Of a stretch of 64,000 nucleotides of DNA, positions 45,101-58,700 are shown one piece after another. Position 1 is the first letter of the stretch. Each line of letters begins with the position of its first letter. Source of the DNA: Numida meleagris. Taxonomy: Eukaryota > Chordata > Aves > Galliformes > Numididae. A program made the translations under genes and the position numbers. A model generated the notes under the pieces. It was not told the origin of the DNA and searched no databases. It saw only the letters and a list, made by a program, of their open reading frames with translations. The DNA is taken from assembly GCF_002078875.1 (NCBI RefSeq), contig NC_034414.1, forward strand, positions 26,198,637 through 26,262,636, read 5' to 3'.

Positions 45101-46525
45101 AAATAATTGTTGTTTGTTTGATTGAGTCAAAATTAATTTTAACTCATGGGCAGTAAACATCATATACTTCAATTCACTTTGAGAAGATTAGAGAAAAGAA
45201 TGATAGCGGGACCACAGCTAAAAGCTAAAATTCTACTAATTGCTAAATTCATGGAACAGTAGCAATCCTTATTTTTTGTTACTATTTGCTTAGGTGATTC
45301 ACTTTCTGAATATTACACAATGAAAAATATTTATTTTTAAATGAGTGTGTAAACTGCTTGATTCATTATGCTTCTGCATAGGTAAGAATCAGTACTTCAG
45401 CTTTGGTGTCTTCTTTCCACTATGACTTGCTCAGAATAAATGTGTGGATGATTCTCAGGTTTACATAGTATATGTTTTAAAACTAGTTTTTCTTCTCAAA
45501 GTCTAAAAATCTAGTCCAGTTACTGAAGTGCATACTTATTTCTGTAACTCCTGCCCTGCATGTCGCTGAGAGTCACAGAAGAATTGTAATTGCACAGAAG
45601 TTAAATAAAACTGGAAAAGTAGACTAAGAAAACCCACAGGGGAAAGAGTTAAGACTTTGCAAGTATTAAATCCTGCACTGTTTTGCACAACTTCAGAATT
45701 CATTCTTGGCTACAGGTATGTAGTGGAGTTGTTGACTGAGGCTGTGGCTTTCATTGAGAAGTTGGAAAACCATTTGCAGACTGTAAAAACAATCCCTCAG
45801 GTACCAACTTTCATGAAGAATCTGGTGAGTAGCAACAAAAAATAATAATTGAGCCTTTTCTCTCCTCCAGCACTAAGAATTCAGTGCTGTTTGGCTGCTT
45901 AGCGTATTTTTGTCTTCTGCTAAATTTGATAGGATGTATAGAGATTAAACCCAATCCTCTTCTGCTTCAGGACATTGCTTTGACAAAAACAGAGGTCCTG
46001 GTGACAGACTTGGAAGAGCTGACGGAACAAATATTGCAATGGAAGGAAGTGCAAAAAGAAGTATATTCTGACAGCATTTGCAATACTGCTGAATTGGACT
46101 TGGGCTTATCTACCTAACAAATGATATTTTCCTCTCATGAGATACCTGCTTGAAGAACTGCCATGCAAGTCTCCTGTGGAAACTGCAACATAGTTGTGCC
46201 TTAAGCTAATGGGGATTTTGTAGATAGTTATATTTATGTTCTGACATTGTAGTTCAATGTTTTCCAACTAGTTAAAAACAAAAACAAACAATAAAAGGCT
46301 GAGCGGTAGCTTGTAAGTAGACAGACTACTGAGAGGACTGCTAGGGAGTTCCTCTTTGAAATAGTTGAGAGTCTCTTGGAGCCTTTATCTTCAATGCAGA
46401 TTTGTTTGTATATTTCTCACATGTTGACTATGGAACTTCTGTTCATTTTTAGAGGTATGTTGATAATACACTGTATTTTGTATGTCATTGTAAAAAAGTT
46501 CAATAAAAGTACTAGATTTCAAGAA
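41883..46525 (+). CDS. HAUS2: HAUS2 augmin complex subunit 2
   Basis: Complete gene. Coding exons: 41883-42104, 42718-42810, 44044-44113, 44955-45087, 45716-45824, 45971-46117. All phases join, giving 257 residues (human 235). Family knowledge: a subunit of the eight-protein augmin complex, which recruits gamma-tubulin to spindle microtubules. The body is alpha-helical coiled coil. Conserved stretches include [16 protein letters not shown] and the DIVHPFYL motif. The start codon is the only ATG in exon 1 and has a good context (A at -3, G at +4). The N-terminus is longer than in human and contains a Gly-Pro/Ser-Pro repeat. Poly(A) signal AATAAA at 46502-46507; an earlier one is near 46290. 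Confidence 0.96.
41991..42032 (+). repeat. HAUS2: in-frame GGCCCC hexanucleotide repeat in HAUS2
   Basis: Four perfect GGCCCC units followed by AGCCCC and two AGCCCT units, all in frame. They encode alternating Gly-Pro and then Ser-Pro. Confidence 0.95.
42160..42384 (+). repeat. CR1 LINE 3' end, GC-rich, in HAUS2 intron 1
   Basis: Reads CCCGGAGGCGTTCAAGGC, then GGGTGGGCTTTGAAGTCC and CCAACCCAAACCGTTCTCTG, the CR1 3' end layout. It lies directly beside the CpG island and is unusually CpG-rich for a CR1 copy. Confidence 0.8.
42718..42810 (+). CDS. HAUS2: HAUS2 exon 2 (residues 75-105)
   Basis: 93 nt, acceptor TTCCTTTCACAG, donor AATGAG|GTACCT. Encodes [20 protein letters not shown] and the following helix. 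Confidence 0.96.
44044..44113 (+). CDS. HAUS2: HAUS2 exon 3 (residues 106-129)
   Basis: 70 nt, acceptor TTTTATTGTTGTAG, donor TTTAA|GTAAGT. Encodes [20 protein letters not shown], the conserved coiled-coil segment. Confidence 0.96.
44955..45087 (+). CDS. HAUS2: HAUS2 exon 4 (residues 129-173)
   Basis: 133 nt, acceptor TTTATTTTGTAG, donor CACAA|GTAGGC. Encodes [20 protein letters not shown], the most conserved part. Confidence 0.96.
45716..45824 (+). CDS. HAUS2: HAUS2 exon 5 (residues 173-209)
   Basis: 109 nt, acceptor TTGGCTACAG, donor AATCTG|GTGAGT. Encodes [20 protein letters not shown]. Confidence 0.95.
45971..46525 (+). CDS. HAUS2: HAUS2 exon 6 (residues 210-257, stop at 46117) and 3' UTR
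   Basis: Acceptor TCTGCTTCAG; the coding part 45971-46117 ends LDLGLST. The protein is shorter at this end than human HAUS2, whose C-terminal tail I do not find. Confidence 0.92.
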
Positions 46526-48830
46526 CTAAGTCTTAGTTTTTATTTTGTTATGGAATCTTATATTTAAAACAAAACAATGGTACAAAGTGCTATGGAAGCA
46601 TAAACTGCAATTTAAGACTTCCAACCAAGGAATTCCAACTAGTTTTAAGTTACGGCTTATTACAAGTATGATGTGTTTGATTGGAAAAGTGAGAAATGGA
46701 CTTTGTGATGTGTAGCAGTTCTTCTAATTTGTAACCCAGAATTCTATGATAGTGGTAACTACATTCTTTAGTCTCTTCTATTGCTTGCCCTGTCTTCAGT
46801 GACCTTCTTAGAATACAACTCATTTTCCATGAGTATTACTGACAGTTTTTTGCAAGAGTGTTGATGGTTGCAGTTCACAGCCTTAGTAACTCTTACGTGT
46901 TGAAAGATGTGTCGTTAAAACATCACTGGCAAAACATCTATATACATAAGAAGGTGGTTGTTGTTGGGGGATGCCCAGTTTTGTACTGAAGACATGGATC
47001 AAACTGGAAGTGATGCAGATGCATTCGTTTCTATTTCTGCATCCTGTTATCTGAATTCTCTGTATGCATAACTTGTTAATTTCAGTTTCTAAAAAGGAAC
47101 CCTTTAATTTTTCAAAGTAACCACCAGGTGGCTCATTACCACACAAATTTCACTCAAGTTATCTGAGAGCTGCGTCTAAAAAATGCCATTAAGGAGGAAA
47201 TACTTGTCTCTTTGTTGAACGCACTCTAATCAGATTTACTTGTAATTGGTCTATCCAGTATTAAATACCTGAAATTTTCAGATCATTCTAAAAGGGGATG
47301 ATTTCAAAGCATAGCTTAAAAATTCTCTAATGTAATACACAAGTGCGGCTGAATTTCCTTTGGCTTTCCTTTCTGTTGCTGCTGACCTAAGTTAAAAAGG
47401 CAAACAGCTTGGATTAAGTGGAGCAGAAGGTCAAGAGACAGGATCTGAGAACAAGGCTGGAGTTTGAGTCCTGTAAGCTTTAATGGAGTCTTCATGTGAA
47501 CACTTGGTCTATGACATTGTGCAATTTGAGTGCAAAGTCCCATGTGACAGTTATTTCAGATTCAGAAAAGAAGGTCTTTCACACAGTTGCAGAAAAGCTA
47601 TGTTTTCTCTTTTCCTGAAGTGGGAGGTAACAAACTAAACAGAATCCAGATGTTTAGTCCAGTGCCTTTATCACAGGCTTAACCTGTCTCAAATTGTCTT
47701 ACAATGGTAGTTTGCATCAGGTAAATTAAAGCTATTGCAACTTAAGACTTTGAGAAATAGGATGAGAACACTTCTAGCTACTTTGTTTATCATAATTCCT
47801 TGGAATGAAGATAAATATGTACATTTTACATTTTCTCATATCCAAAAAGTTGAGCACGTTTCCTTGTTCTACCCTACCCATTATTGGAGAGTTGACTGTG
47901 GAGATGATAGAATTTAGCTAATGCTATTAGCTATGGACATATTAAGTCATTAAACCTACTGAAATGTGCAGCAATCTGCAGTTTGTAGGGATTTGTTTTA
48001 ATATCTCTGTGGAGGGTCATGAGTTGGGAAGAGTGTTGAGTCTGAAAGAACTTCGGTCTGGAAGGTTTCTGTGTTGTGGTACCTTTCATTTATATTCAAT
48101 GTTTCTGCAGTTTAAGAAGAATGATCTGATGAGGAGAACTGTACGTAAAGTACAAAGTGCAGGTTTCTTTAAATGGCCTACATGGCAGGGCGCTCCTATC
48201 TGGTGTAAAGGTACTGTAGTTGACTATTCAGATATAGCACAGTCTTTAGTATTTTGAAATGCAAAACCAGGAAAGTCGAGTAAAAGTGAATAATAACATT
48301 GGGTTTGGGTTGGTTTTTTTTATGGATGTGGGTTGAGGGGAGGGTTGTTCTTGTCTGTCTGTCCCAGTATCTCTGGGCAGCCTGTGTCCTGTCTGTGGAT
48401 CACGTTGGTAATTGACAAGGACAATACTCTAAAACCATTTTTTCAAGTTTAGATAATTTTTACACTACTCTAAGTGTAAAACCTTTGTCAATTGAATAGA
48501 TTGAGATCGCCTTAAATTGCAGTTCTCGGAATATTTTAAAGCATTACAATAAATGCAGATAACATAATAATACAAATCCAGATTTATTACAATAAATGCA
48601 TAAAGGTTGGAGTTTCTAAAGCAATTGCAAATGCTGAAAAGCACAGCTTTTCTTCAGCGTTAATCAATTCCTTATTCTCTCCCTTAAATTCCTGTCGTGT
48701 TAATCAAATGTGGTACGCTTTGTGCTCGAAGCACTCTGGAGTTCTGGATTGCCCGCAGCTTACTTGGAAAATAAATGGGTCAAAGGTACACAGGAGCAGA
48801 CCGAGAGCTTTTTATTCTTGTAAAGAAAGC
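46526..48830. other. intergenic region between HAUS2 and STARD9
   Basis: 2.3 kb, AT-rich. A 97-codon plus-strand open frame (47964-48257) has no resemblance I can name. No repeat identified with confidence. Confidence 0.6.
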
Positions 48831-49790
48831 CTGCTTTAGCCTGGTGCTCCCCAGCACGCACGGTGCTGCCGCCCCTCACGGCCCCGGTCCCCGCCGCTCG
48901 GGCCTCGTGCCGCAGCGGCCGCGCGTGGCGGCGCTCGCGCCTGAGGCGGGAGCCCTCGCTGTAGCGGTGCGCGTGCCGCGGAGCAACGCGCGAACACCGG
49001 CTCCGGGCTCCTCATCCGGCCAGACCTACGTGAGACGCAGCGATCGCCGGCCGGCTTTTAAATAAGCGCCAAAAATGCCCGGTTTCGCTGCTAGAGGGGC
49101 TGCGAATCTCCAGCCCGACGCGCACAGCTGTTTAGGGTAGGGTTTCCCCCGACGCCCCCGGAGGTTTCCCTCCCGCCGCCGCGAGGAGGGCCGGGGCGGG
49201 CTATTCTGTGTCCCCGCCCCCGGGGCGAGGCGAAGCTGCACGGGACGGGGCGGCTCCTCCTCGGGCCCTGGGCGGCCGTGCCGGGGGCGTGATGCGGGAC
49301 CGGGGCGGCAGGGCGTAAGGCGAGCCATGGCAAACGTCAAGGTGGCCGTGCGGGTCCGGCCTCTAAGCAAAAGGTGCGGCGGGGCTCCGCGAGGGGAGCG
49401 CGGGTGGCCGCGCCGCTGCCGGACGGCTGCGAGGGGCCGGGGAGGGACGGCGCTGCGGCTGGGGAGGGGGCAGGCGCTGGGCAGCGTGGGGTGAGGAGGC
49501 AGGATATGTCCCTCCGGAGCGCCGCAGAGCTGGGGAGGTTGCTTGGTTTCTGTCGCTGAGCTCCTCCGGGCAGAACTATTGTCACCCAGTGCGAGGGAAC
49601 GTGCTCTTCCCATTTGGTTGCGGCTGTTTGTCCCGAGCGGGCAGGGGCCGGACATTCCTTCTGCCGCCCCGCTCCGCTCCCTCCCGGCTGCTCGGCTCTG
49701 GTCCGCCGGCATGCAGCACGGCCCGGAGGCAGCTCCCGCCAGCACGGAGGGCCGCAGCACCGCGTCAGTAAAATCGTGTGGCATTCGGAA
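48830..49790. promoter_or_regulatory. CpG island promoter of STARD9
   Basis: About 950 bp of dense CpG covering the region upstream of the STARD9 ATG (49327), exon 1 and the start of intron 1. No TATA box. Confidence 0.8.
49327..49373 (+). CDS. STARD9: STARD9 exon 1 (residues 1-16)
   Basis: ATG with G at -3 and +4, within the CpG island. Donor AAAAG|GTGCGG leaves two bases of Arg16. Confidence 0.94.
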
Positions 49791-52700
49791 GTTTGGGGAG
49801 AAGTAGAAAGGAAAAACAAATTTTAGTGGCCAGTAATTTGCTTCTGCTGTTAGAGAAGTGCTGTAGCGCTTCAGGCGGAAGTGATCTGAGAACGGGTCCG
49901 AGCTCCGAGGGCTGTAGCGATGTGGGGCAGCCCGCCTGGCTAGCGTCAGTCCCGCGCGGCGTCTTCTGTGTTCGTGGGCTTGTGGTAGGCGGCCCTTCTA
50001 TGGAGCGGAGTTTTCGATATATTTTACCTTTGAACTCAAACTTAACAGATTTAAAAATACATAATTATATTACACCAACTTGTTTCCTTTGTTAAATATA
50101 ATTCTGATCTGTAACACAGCTGTGAATGGAACAGATTTTGACAGATGATGTTGTTATTTAAGAAGAGTTGCTTCATGGAACTGAGCTAAGTTTGGCCCCT
50201 CGTTGCTTAGTATTGCTTTAATGTTAGAGGCATTCCTTGATTTTATTTTCTTCCATATTGTTTGTTATTCCTAGCATAGAAGTATTGACATTAAAATGAA
50301 AAGCTGGTAATGAGATCAAGCTATTCAGGCCATGGGACCATTTTGCAGAGTCTTGCAGAGTTAACCAGAGATTGAAAAAGCTTAAAAGTTTGACCTGGTG
50401 ATGTATTTCGTTGTGTGGTCAGTGACATTTCTCCCACAATAGCATTTGGCTTAATGTTTCTTCCCCAGTGGGTAGTAAGTAACTGTGCATGTGTCATTGT
50501 AGCATTTAATTGTGCCTATAGTTCTGCTGGGTGAGGTGTGACAAACGGGGAAACCTTTGGCACAGTTGGGTGGGTCAGTGGTATGACAGGAGCACAGTTT
50601 GGAGGGGTGGGTGGGTGGGATGGGATCCTGGACAGCCTCCTGTACAAGGCTGAAGTGAATCTGGCACTGACATGGAGATGCCACAAAGGGAGAGAGAAGC
50701 CCAGGGGGTAACAGTCAGACTTTGAATAACTCCACTGCTCCACCTGTGGCAGGCTCGCTGATGGGATGGGAGCTTGTGATATTTAACCATACAGGCCATA
50801 AGTTATTTATTCCCTGTACTGTGTTGCCACAGCTGAGGTCAGCAAAAACATTCCAGATTTTTTTTATATTTTACAGAAGGGAAGGGGAAGTGATTGAATG
50901 CTGTCTGTGAAGGCTCTGGTGGGAGAACTTGCTTTCCGGCCTTAACCAAAATTGCCCAGACATGATGAATTTAAGGCAAATAGCAAAGACTTGAATACTT
51001 AATGTAACCTTGCTAGAGATCAGTGGGGATAGAGGATTACTCTTTCCATTCTAGTTTCTTAAACCACCTCCGTGTTGTGGTCACATGCACCTCTCAAACT
51101 CTCTGTACGCACAGCCATGATGGCCGTTAACAGATTGCCACAGCTCCAGGGACCTCCTAGGTACTTTGCAAGGAAAAGCTTCCTACAAGAACTCTTTGAG
51201 TTAAGCTGGATTGAAGTACTGTGGTGTGTGCAACTGCAGTTCGAGTGATTAAAGTTTTCATTTGCAAGAGTTCCAAAAAGCTGTGAGCAAAGGCTAGCTC
51301 CGAAGTGTTAATGATCATTTCTAGACTATCCAAACTTGCTCATTGCTTCATTCAATTTACTTGAGTGGGTGAACTTTGGTTTTGCATCTTAAACTTACAG
51401 AATATTCAGAAGTTGAAAGGTCTTATATGGGAGATCATAAAATCCTGCTTTCTGTTTGAAGTACCCACTTATTATAATCTGTATTATTCACATCTGCTAT
51501 TTGTTACTTAGCATAAGGCCAAGTAAAGAGAGGTCTTTTTGTTCTGTGTCTGTACAGTGCCCATCACAATGCATTCTTCGACAGAGAACTCCTACGCACA
51601 AATAATCCCCAGTAGTTAAAAAGCACGTACAGTTGTACAGAATGCAGAAGTTTTTTCCTTTCCTTGAGCTTTAAAGAGCTTGTAGCCAACGTTCTTCATA
51701 ATGCCATCAGTTATACTGTAATAGACCGCTATTTTTTGTCATCAAAGTGTTGTCCTGGGAGTAAAATCCCACCAGTATGTTCCCGGGAGTGGCATTATTT
51801 CTGAAAATCTGTATTACACATTTACCATTCTAAGTACCAAGAAATAAAATAAACTTGTTACATATGGGTACACAGATGCTTGTTGTGCCTAACCACATTC
51901 ACTCCTCAAAATGAAATATGGAAACTTGAATGGATGCAGTAAATTGACTACAGCAATAATTTTCAGGTATTAAACAGGAGCTAGGAACTGGTGAAATCCC
52001 TTTGTAGTTTATTTCCAGACATATTATTGCTTGGTCTGTTAGGTATCAAAATCTTGTAATGAAAGTATAATGTTGGCTTTGGCTATGGGGTAAAAGCTCT
52101 TGATAGAAACACTTGTAATGCTAAAATGTAACCATGTGAAGTAGGGATACAGGCTCTCTTTCCTATTTCTCCAATGCTGCTGTGGAATACGCAGTACGGT
52201 GGTGTGATACTGGATCTGATCCAGACATGAAAGTTGCATGGCTGGCCGAGAAACAGGGTAAATTACCTTCCAAATATTTCAGTGCTGTGTTTAGGGCAAT
52301 CTTTGTGCTTGGGTAGCTCATTTAATGCTGTGCTAAATCTTTGTGTGCTGCAGGAACTTCTGCAGTGCTACACGTGCCATTTGATGGTCTATCTAGGCCA
52401 GAAGAAACCAGTGCTCATTTTTAGGTGCTGCTAGTTCTAAGTGCATTTGCCCTGTGGATGCCTACCACAGCTGTGATACCTAGTGGTAGCAGCCAGTTGT
52501 TCTTTCTGTGGTGTTCAGACATGTGTTATGTGAGCCAAGGAAGGGAAACAATGTCTGCACATGGGCGATGTGTCCAGCTCAGAAGTCAGGTCCAGGATGA
52601 GCACAGCTGCATCACCGCTTTTCCTCCATGATCCACGACTGGGATGTGTTCCCTTTTCGCGGTGCCCTTTGGGAGCTGCTACATACCCAGTCTTAAAGAT

Positions 52701-55700
52701 GGGAAAGAAGGATTTTAAAAAAAACAGTGCTCTAAACCATAATAAAAAGCCTCATTCCTTCCTATAGGATTCTCTTTTTAGCATGCCTCAGTGACTAGAA
52801 GTTGCTGCATTCCTTCATGGATTGTGGATTGGAGTAAGGGTAAAATAATTCACAGCAAGTTTGTTTAATAGAGTTTTAAAGTGATAGCAGTGTTAGTTAA
52901 ACGCTTGATGCAAGGGCGTGCAAGTTTGCCTGGGATGCTTTTTGAGAATCTCGCAGAGTATTGAGAATTGGGTCCTGAGGTTTGGGAACTACTTATGTAG
53001 CACCCAGCAAAATGGAAAGTACATTCTGCTACTGGAAAACTCTTTTCAGTTGCCTATGGGACCAGGTAATAAGGAGAGGAGGTGAGGAGCTCTTAATGGA
53101 AAGATGCCCTTGGTATCTTTATTAACTCACAAATGAACTCTCTATCCTCCATGAGCCTCATAGAAGTGCCACTCAAAGAGTTGCTAAATTGGTGAATTAA
53201 CCAGATAGCTGCCTTCAGCTTTTTGTGCTTTGCCTGTTTCCAGGCTGTGACTTGAAGGTTTCCAGCCTGCTGTTTATTTCCCAGTCCCCTGAGGAATACT
53301 TGAACCCGTCCTGCTGGCAAATAAGAGCACTGAAGAAATGTCTGGGTAGTCCCAAGTGGCAAAGCTGAACTGTGCTTCCAGCTGTGCAGGTGTTCACTGT
53401 CACAGCTGCAGCAGCGGTTTTCATCATTACTGCTACCATCTATGGTGTAGTCTTCTAATGGCCTTCCTATGGTGCAGGAGCCAATGAGGCTTGAGGGCAG
53501 GGTAAGTAAGGAGGAGTTCAGTTTGAGGTCTTTAGACCACAGGTGATAGCCATGAGCTTGGGAGTCATTGCCTGGGGTAGTGGTAGGGTAGCTTTCTCCA
53601 TTAGGATTTTCAGATAACTGCCTGGTGTGCTGGGCTAACTTGATGGTATGTTGAGTTGAGCTGTGGTGAACAGGTAAGAAGGAGCTCAGCTGATCTGTGC
53701 GATATCGTATTAATATTTAAAATTCATTTCTGTTCAAAAGGCAAGCTATGGTGAAAATTAGAATTGCTTTAAAAATCAGTCAGAAATGATATTAAGTAAA
53801 TTATTATTGGCTTGTGCTGTGTCTGCATTTACTAATCTCCTGCAAGGTCAGCTTCAGTAACTGGACTCTGTGTTGTCTACTTTCTCTATTCTTTCCAAAT
53901 ATGTGCCAGTAAGTAGAAGGAAAGATTCTTTTGTAAGCAGGACTTGTTGCTGTTTTGTAGATCGTGCTATTACATGCTCATGTATGACCACAAGCACTTA
54001 GGGCAATCTTGCCTGTTACTGACTGGAATGGTAACTTGCAGCAACACTTGTAGAGTATATTCCTTGAATCTTATGTGCAGCAGATGTTAAAAGTTGCATC
54101 AAAATAAAATTAAAGCAACAGCAGACTGGAGCCTGTTGTTGGCCAACCTCTTACCCCCATCAAAATGAATGTGATTGTTCTAGTGATTCAAGCATATTCC
54201 TTTTAAAACATTTATTCTCACTGTTGCCTTTTTCATGCATATTTTGAAGCAACCTGTTCTGGTTGTTGTTGTCTCTCACTCCTAAAACTTCATAATGCTG
54301 TTATTAAGAAGAATGTATTCTAAGCAAACATAACCAGATGAGTTGAGGTTAATATTTCAAAAGCTTGTTCAGGTCATGTTAAGAAAAAAGCAAAAAAATC
54401 CCATAGTTTCTGTAGTTTATTCAACTTAATATATGCTTGCATTACATATATGCGAAGTGTAATGACACAAGGTATTGGCATCATTAATACATTTCTACTT
54501 TTGTTTACATCTTCAGTTTCTGATGAAGTCAGCTTTTCTGTATTTTTAGTGAGCTTTTTTTAAAAAGGTTGTATTTATATTTTTCTTGGGAAGAAAGACG
54601 GCTTGCAAGGAGAGGATGTGTGTTTTCCTTTATAATGGTAGATGTGAGCATTTTTTTTTTCTTGGAATGTCTCTGTGAAATGAAAAGTTCTGAATATAGG
54701 AAAGAATAGGTGACAGAGGCAAGAGTAGAAAATACCTTTTAGCTTGTAGATGTTCCTTGCTACCTTGGTGATTCACTCCCAGTGCCCAGACAAATGGCAG
54801 AAATGGCAGGCTGCTTTGGTCTGCTATGGCTATTACATAGGTGCTGTTCGTGTCCTTTTCTTACCTGACAGTTCCTCTTTCCAGATGGTGATAGCTGAAC
54901 TCTCCCAAAAGCTGTGGGTTCAGAGCTGGTACCTGATGGTGGGAAAGCTGTACCAGAACTCCAAGAATTGTGGTGCCTGAAATTCTGCACAAACTGCATT
55001 GGTTCTGCATTGTTCATGATTTCAAGCTTTTTTTTTTTTTTCCTCCACAGAAGAGCTGAGATTTTTTTTTTTTTTGAAGAAAACTTGAGTTTCTAATTTC
55101 GTGTTTATGAAGGAGTTCCCTATCCCAAATAAATGTATTTTAACATTTACATGTCCTGTTTTGTAACCTAGCCTATTGTTAAGGTTATCTTAACATCTTT
55201 TCCCTTCTTTTAGTTATTTTCCTTTGCTTGCTCTATTATCCAAAGTTTCGTATAAACTATCACTGAGGTGGCTGCTCTTTTCTCTTAGTAACTATACTTG
55301 GCATTAACAGGTCGTTTGCATAAGCAACATCTGTGTTTTCATAAGGGCACTGCATCAGCAACCTTTCCCAGATGTATTCTTGCAGTCACACGGAGCACAT
55401 TTTCTAACTTTTCCACGGGACAATCTTTCTGGCTTCTTAAAAGGGCAGGACTCTGTGTGTCCTGAGTGTCCAAATGCTGCAAGGCCGCCGCAACTGCAGC
55501 CAATGATGCTTCTGCTGATGTTATGTGACAGCCCTGTGCCTGCCCTGATGTAAGCTGGGAGGAGCACAAGGTGCTAGCTGCTGGTGGGTCTGCTTTCTGA
55601 AGTAAGAGGCTGGCTCTTTCTTCATTTCTCTTGTCTGCAAAAGCATCTGCAACAACATCCTAAAATATCACCACAACCTTTTGAAACTCTTTTAACTGTA

Positions 55701-58700
55701 ATTTTGCATTTTCATAGAGCACCAAGTCCTATAAGTACTTTATGAACATCAGAATGTTTTGGAGCAGGAATCAGATTTTTTTTGTATGCAACAAAAAAAA
55801 TGGCTAGAGCCAAGTCTGTGCAGGGCAATTTTGATTTCTAAGACCACACCTTCTCTCTGAGAAAAACAGTATTAATGTAAGATGATGCGATGGCATGCAA
55901 AAAGATCACTGCCCATCTGCCCTGGGCATGGTGCAGAGGCTGGAAACTGGTCATGTGGGACCTTTGTGCAGTACATCATGAGATACGAACACTGTGCACA
56001 GGGAATTTGTGTAGGGCTTCCCCAGTTTCCTTTTCTTTAATTCTACTTAAAAAAAAAAAAAAAAAAAAAAAACCTCTCCTGCCATCTTTCTATCTGCACC
56101 ATATTAAAAAAAAAAAAAAATAGTTTTGCATGTCTGCTTTTTAGAATTTAATTGTTTGCTGTAGGAGCTCATTGTGGTGTAATGAGATAAATAATTAGGC
56201 AAGAAAGATGAGAATGCACTCTAGCATTCAGTGAAACAGTCATTTGTTCAACTGTGATCACAGATTGTGGCTCTGTCCTGGTGGAATTAAAACTGACCAG
56301 TGTATCTAGATTCTGATTTCCAAGGAAATCACATGGTGTTTCCACAGAACTTCTTTTTTGCTGAAGTTTGTCAATGTCTTGTTACTCAGTAAACAGCTGG
56401 GGAATCAAGGGTGGAAGAGTATGGGCTTTGATTGAAACTGGACTGATTGGAGTGGAATATTGTTTTCAATCATCCTCCTTTTGTGCTTCCTTGGGTGCTG
56501 GTGGTGTAGATGAGTTTTTCCTCTCGTCTTCCCTCTTCCCCCAAATGCCTCTGTCTAAGAGAGAAAGCAGCATCGTTTGAAGGCTGTTCAAAGCACTGGT
56601 GAATCAGGAGCAGCGTTTCTGACTTGGATTGCTCCAGCAAGATGCCTGACACTCCTATTACAGCAGTACAAGGCTTCGAAAACGATGCAGACAGGGCCAC
56701 CAGAGAAGGCCATCCAGCACTTTCTTTTCCAGCTCATCAAGATACATACCAAAAATCTGAATATGATCAAGAAAATGTTGACTATTTGAGCAGGCCTTTA
56801 TCTTGAAGGAGCACCATCAATGGCTCAAGTTTCTCTGCACCAAATATTCCTATTTTTGTTGCTGTATAATATTTGCAAAGAACACTAGAGGGAAGCCACA
56901 CTTGAGTATTGTCACGATATTGTCTAAGGGTCTGCGTCCGTGACAAGGGGGACAGGCCCGAAAGGAAAAAAAAAAAAAAAACGAGAAAAGAGGAAGGAAA
57001 GAAAAAAAAAATTGCCGGCGATAAGAGCCAGCCCCCGGGCGGTCCGGCGGCTAAAGCGGCAGAGAAGCCGCGGAGCCGCAACCTGGGAAGAGGGGGACCC
57101 GTAGACGGATCTAACAGAAAAACAGCGGCACCGATCTGAGGAGGAACAACTAATTTTACTGAATATATCAAAATGAGGCTAGTAGAATTATGATAGAGGG
57201 TTTACAGGCTGAAAATCTTACACAGTAAACTGCAGGAGGACCACGTGCTTTCTCCACCGGGCTGGGAAGAACAGACCCCGCGTCTCCCACGTGGCTTCAC
57301 CACCCCCTCTAACGCAAAGACCCCTGGGGAGTGCACCTCCTCCCCTCCCCCTCAGAGGGCCACACCAAAAAAGGTAGTTTGCAGTAACCGGGGGAATTAA
57401 CTCTTTAACTGCCCGTACCTTACATGATGTAATGATGTGGAATACCGACAACAAAATATCACAAAACCATAACAAGTATTGATAATCATTAGGAAAGGTG
57501 ATTTTTGTCTGAAGGATTGTGTCAGCTATTATTAGAGCCAGTGAGAGCTCTGTACAGCTGGGAGCAGCCTTGAAAGTTAACTTGAGCCACATGTCGAGTA
57601 CAGCAGCATGTTGTCCTGGTGAACTTTGTGTACTTGGCTTCAATATGAATTTTTAAATTATTTATTGACATCTGTTCTGAATTTGGTAGGAAAGTTGCTG
57701 ACTGGGTGTGCACTCCTCTTTTGCAAGACACAGCAAAATACAGACTTAATGAGAAATATCCCAAATGGTATTGGTTGCTCTGCATAATGAAAAACACCAA
57801 AAACAAGTTTTAGGTCTCTCTTTTTTTTTTTTCTAATTGCTGATACTTTAAAAATAAATCCTGCATTAGCCAAAGGGAGTGTGTTCATACTGTTTGCAGC
57901 TTGTGAGTTTCCCATATTACAGCAGCAAGGCTGAGGATACAGATGATGCTGCTGTCATGGAGAGATGCTGTGCTGGGGAAAATTGTGGTCGTAGGTACCT
58001 TACCTTGTCAGTAGAGTGCAGAAGCTCCCATGGCTGAAGGCACTGTTAATTCTCAATACTGAACTCTCAAGGCTGAAATTGGTTTTGGAGTTAGCTTGAG
58101 TGATGGACACTGGCAAGAAAAGCATAAGATGCATGCAAGAATTGCATTGGAGTGCTATCCTTAAAATTTGTATGAGAAGGTGTGTACTGCATTCTTTCAA
58201 GAACTATTTAGGATTTCTCATGTACTCAAGCAGTGTATTTTGCCTTTAGTATGTTTAATTACCACAAGTATTTGGTGATCAGTATTTGTAGAAGTCATTT
58301 TGTTGTATTACATGTCTAGTGCTAATGATTCCAGTATTTTTGTTTTACTGCATGTAAATATTTTTAAAATAAACACCATCCTTCAAAAGGCAGCTCCTTT
58401 GTTCTCTAAGTGCATGACTGTTATTTGAGAGGGTGGTGGAGAAGTGGTGCAAATTTTATGAAGCCTAAAATAAACAACTGCCATTCTTCTCACCCACTGT
58501 TTCATCCAGCTTTGTATACCTATTTGCACTTCTGCACTCTGCGTCTGACCTAGTTTCAGTGCTATCCAGCAAGATGTGGAAATGTTGCTCTCGGGGAGTT
58601 TTGATCCTCCCATGATTCTGTTCTGCTGGCTCCTTCTTCCAGGTCTTTCAGCATCTGCTGTCTCTCTGGGATTGTGTTTGCTTTGATGGGCTGCAGAAAT

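Noticed and set aside
47964..48257. 97-codon plus-strand open frame between HAUS2 and STARD9
   Set aside because: No family match, no promoter and no poly(A) signal nearby; treated as chance.
49026..49784. 252-codon minus-strand open frame opposite STARD9 exon 1
   Set aside because: GC-driven shadow frame across the STARD9 CpG island; no homology and no splice or poly(A) context.
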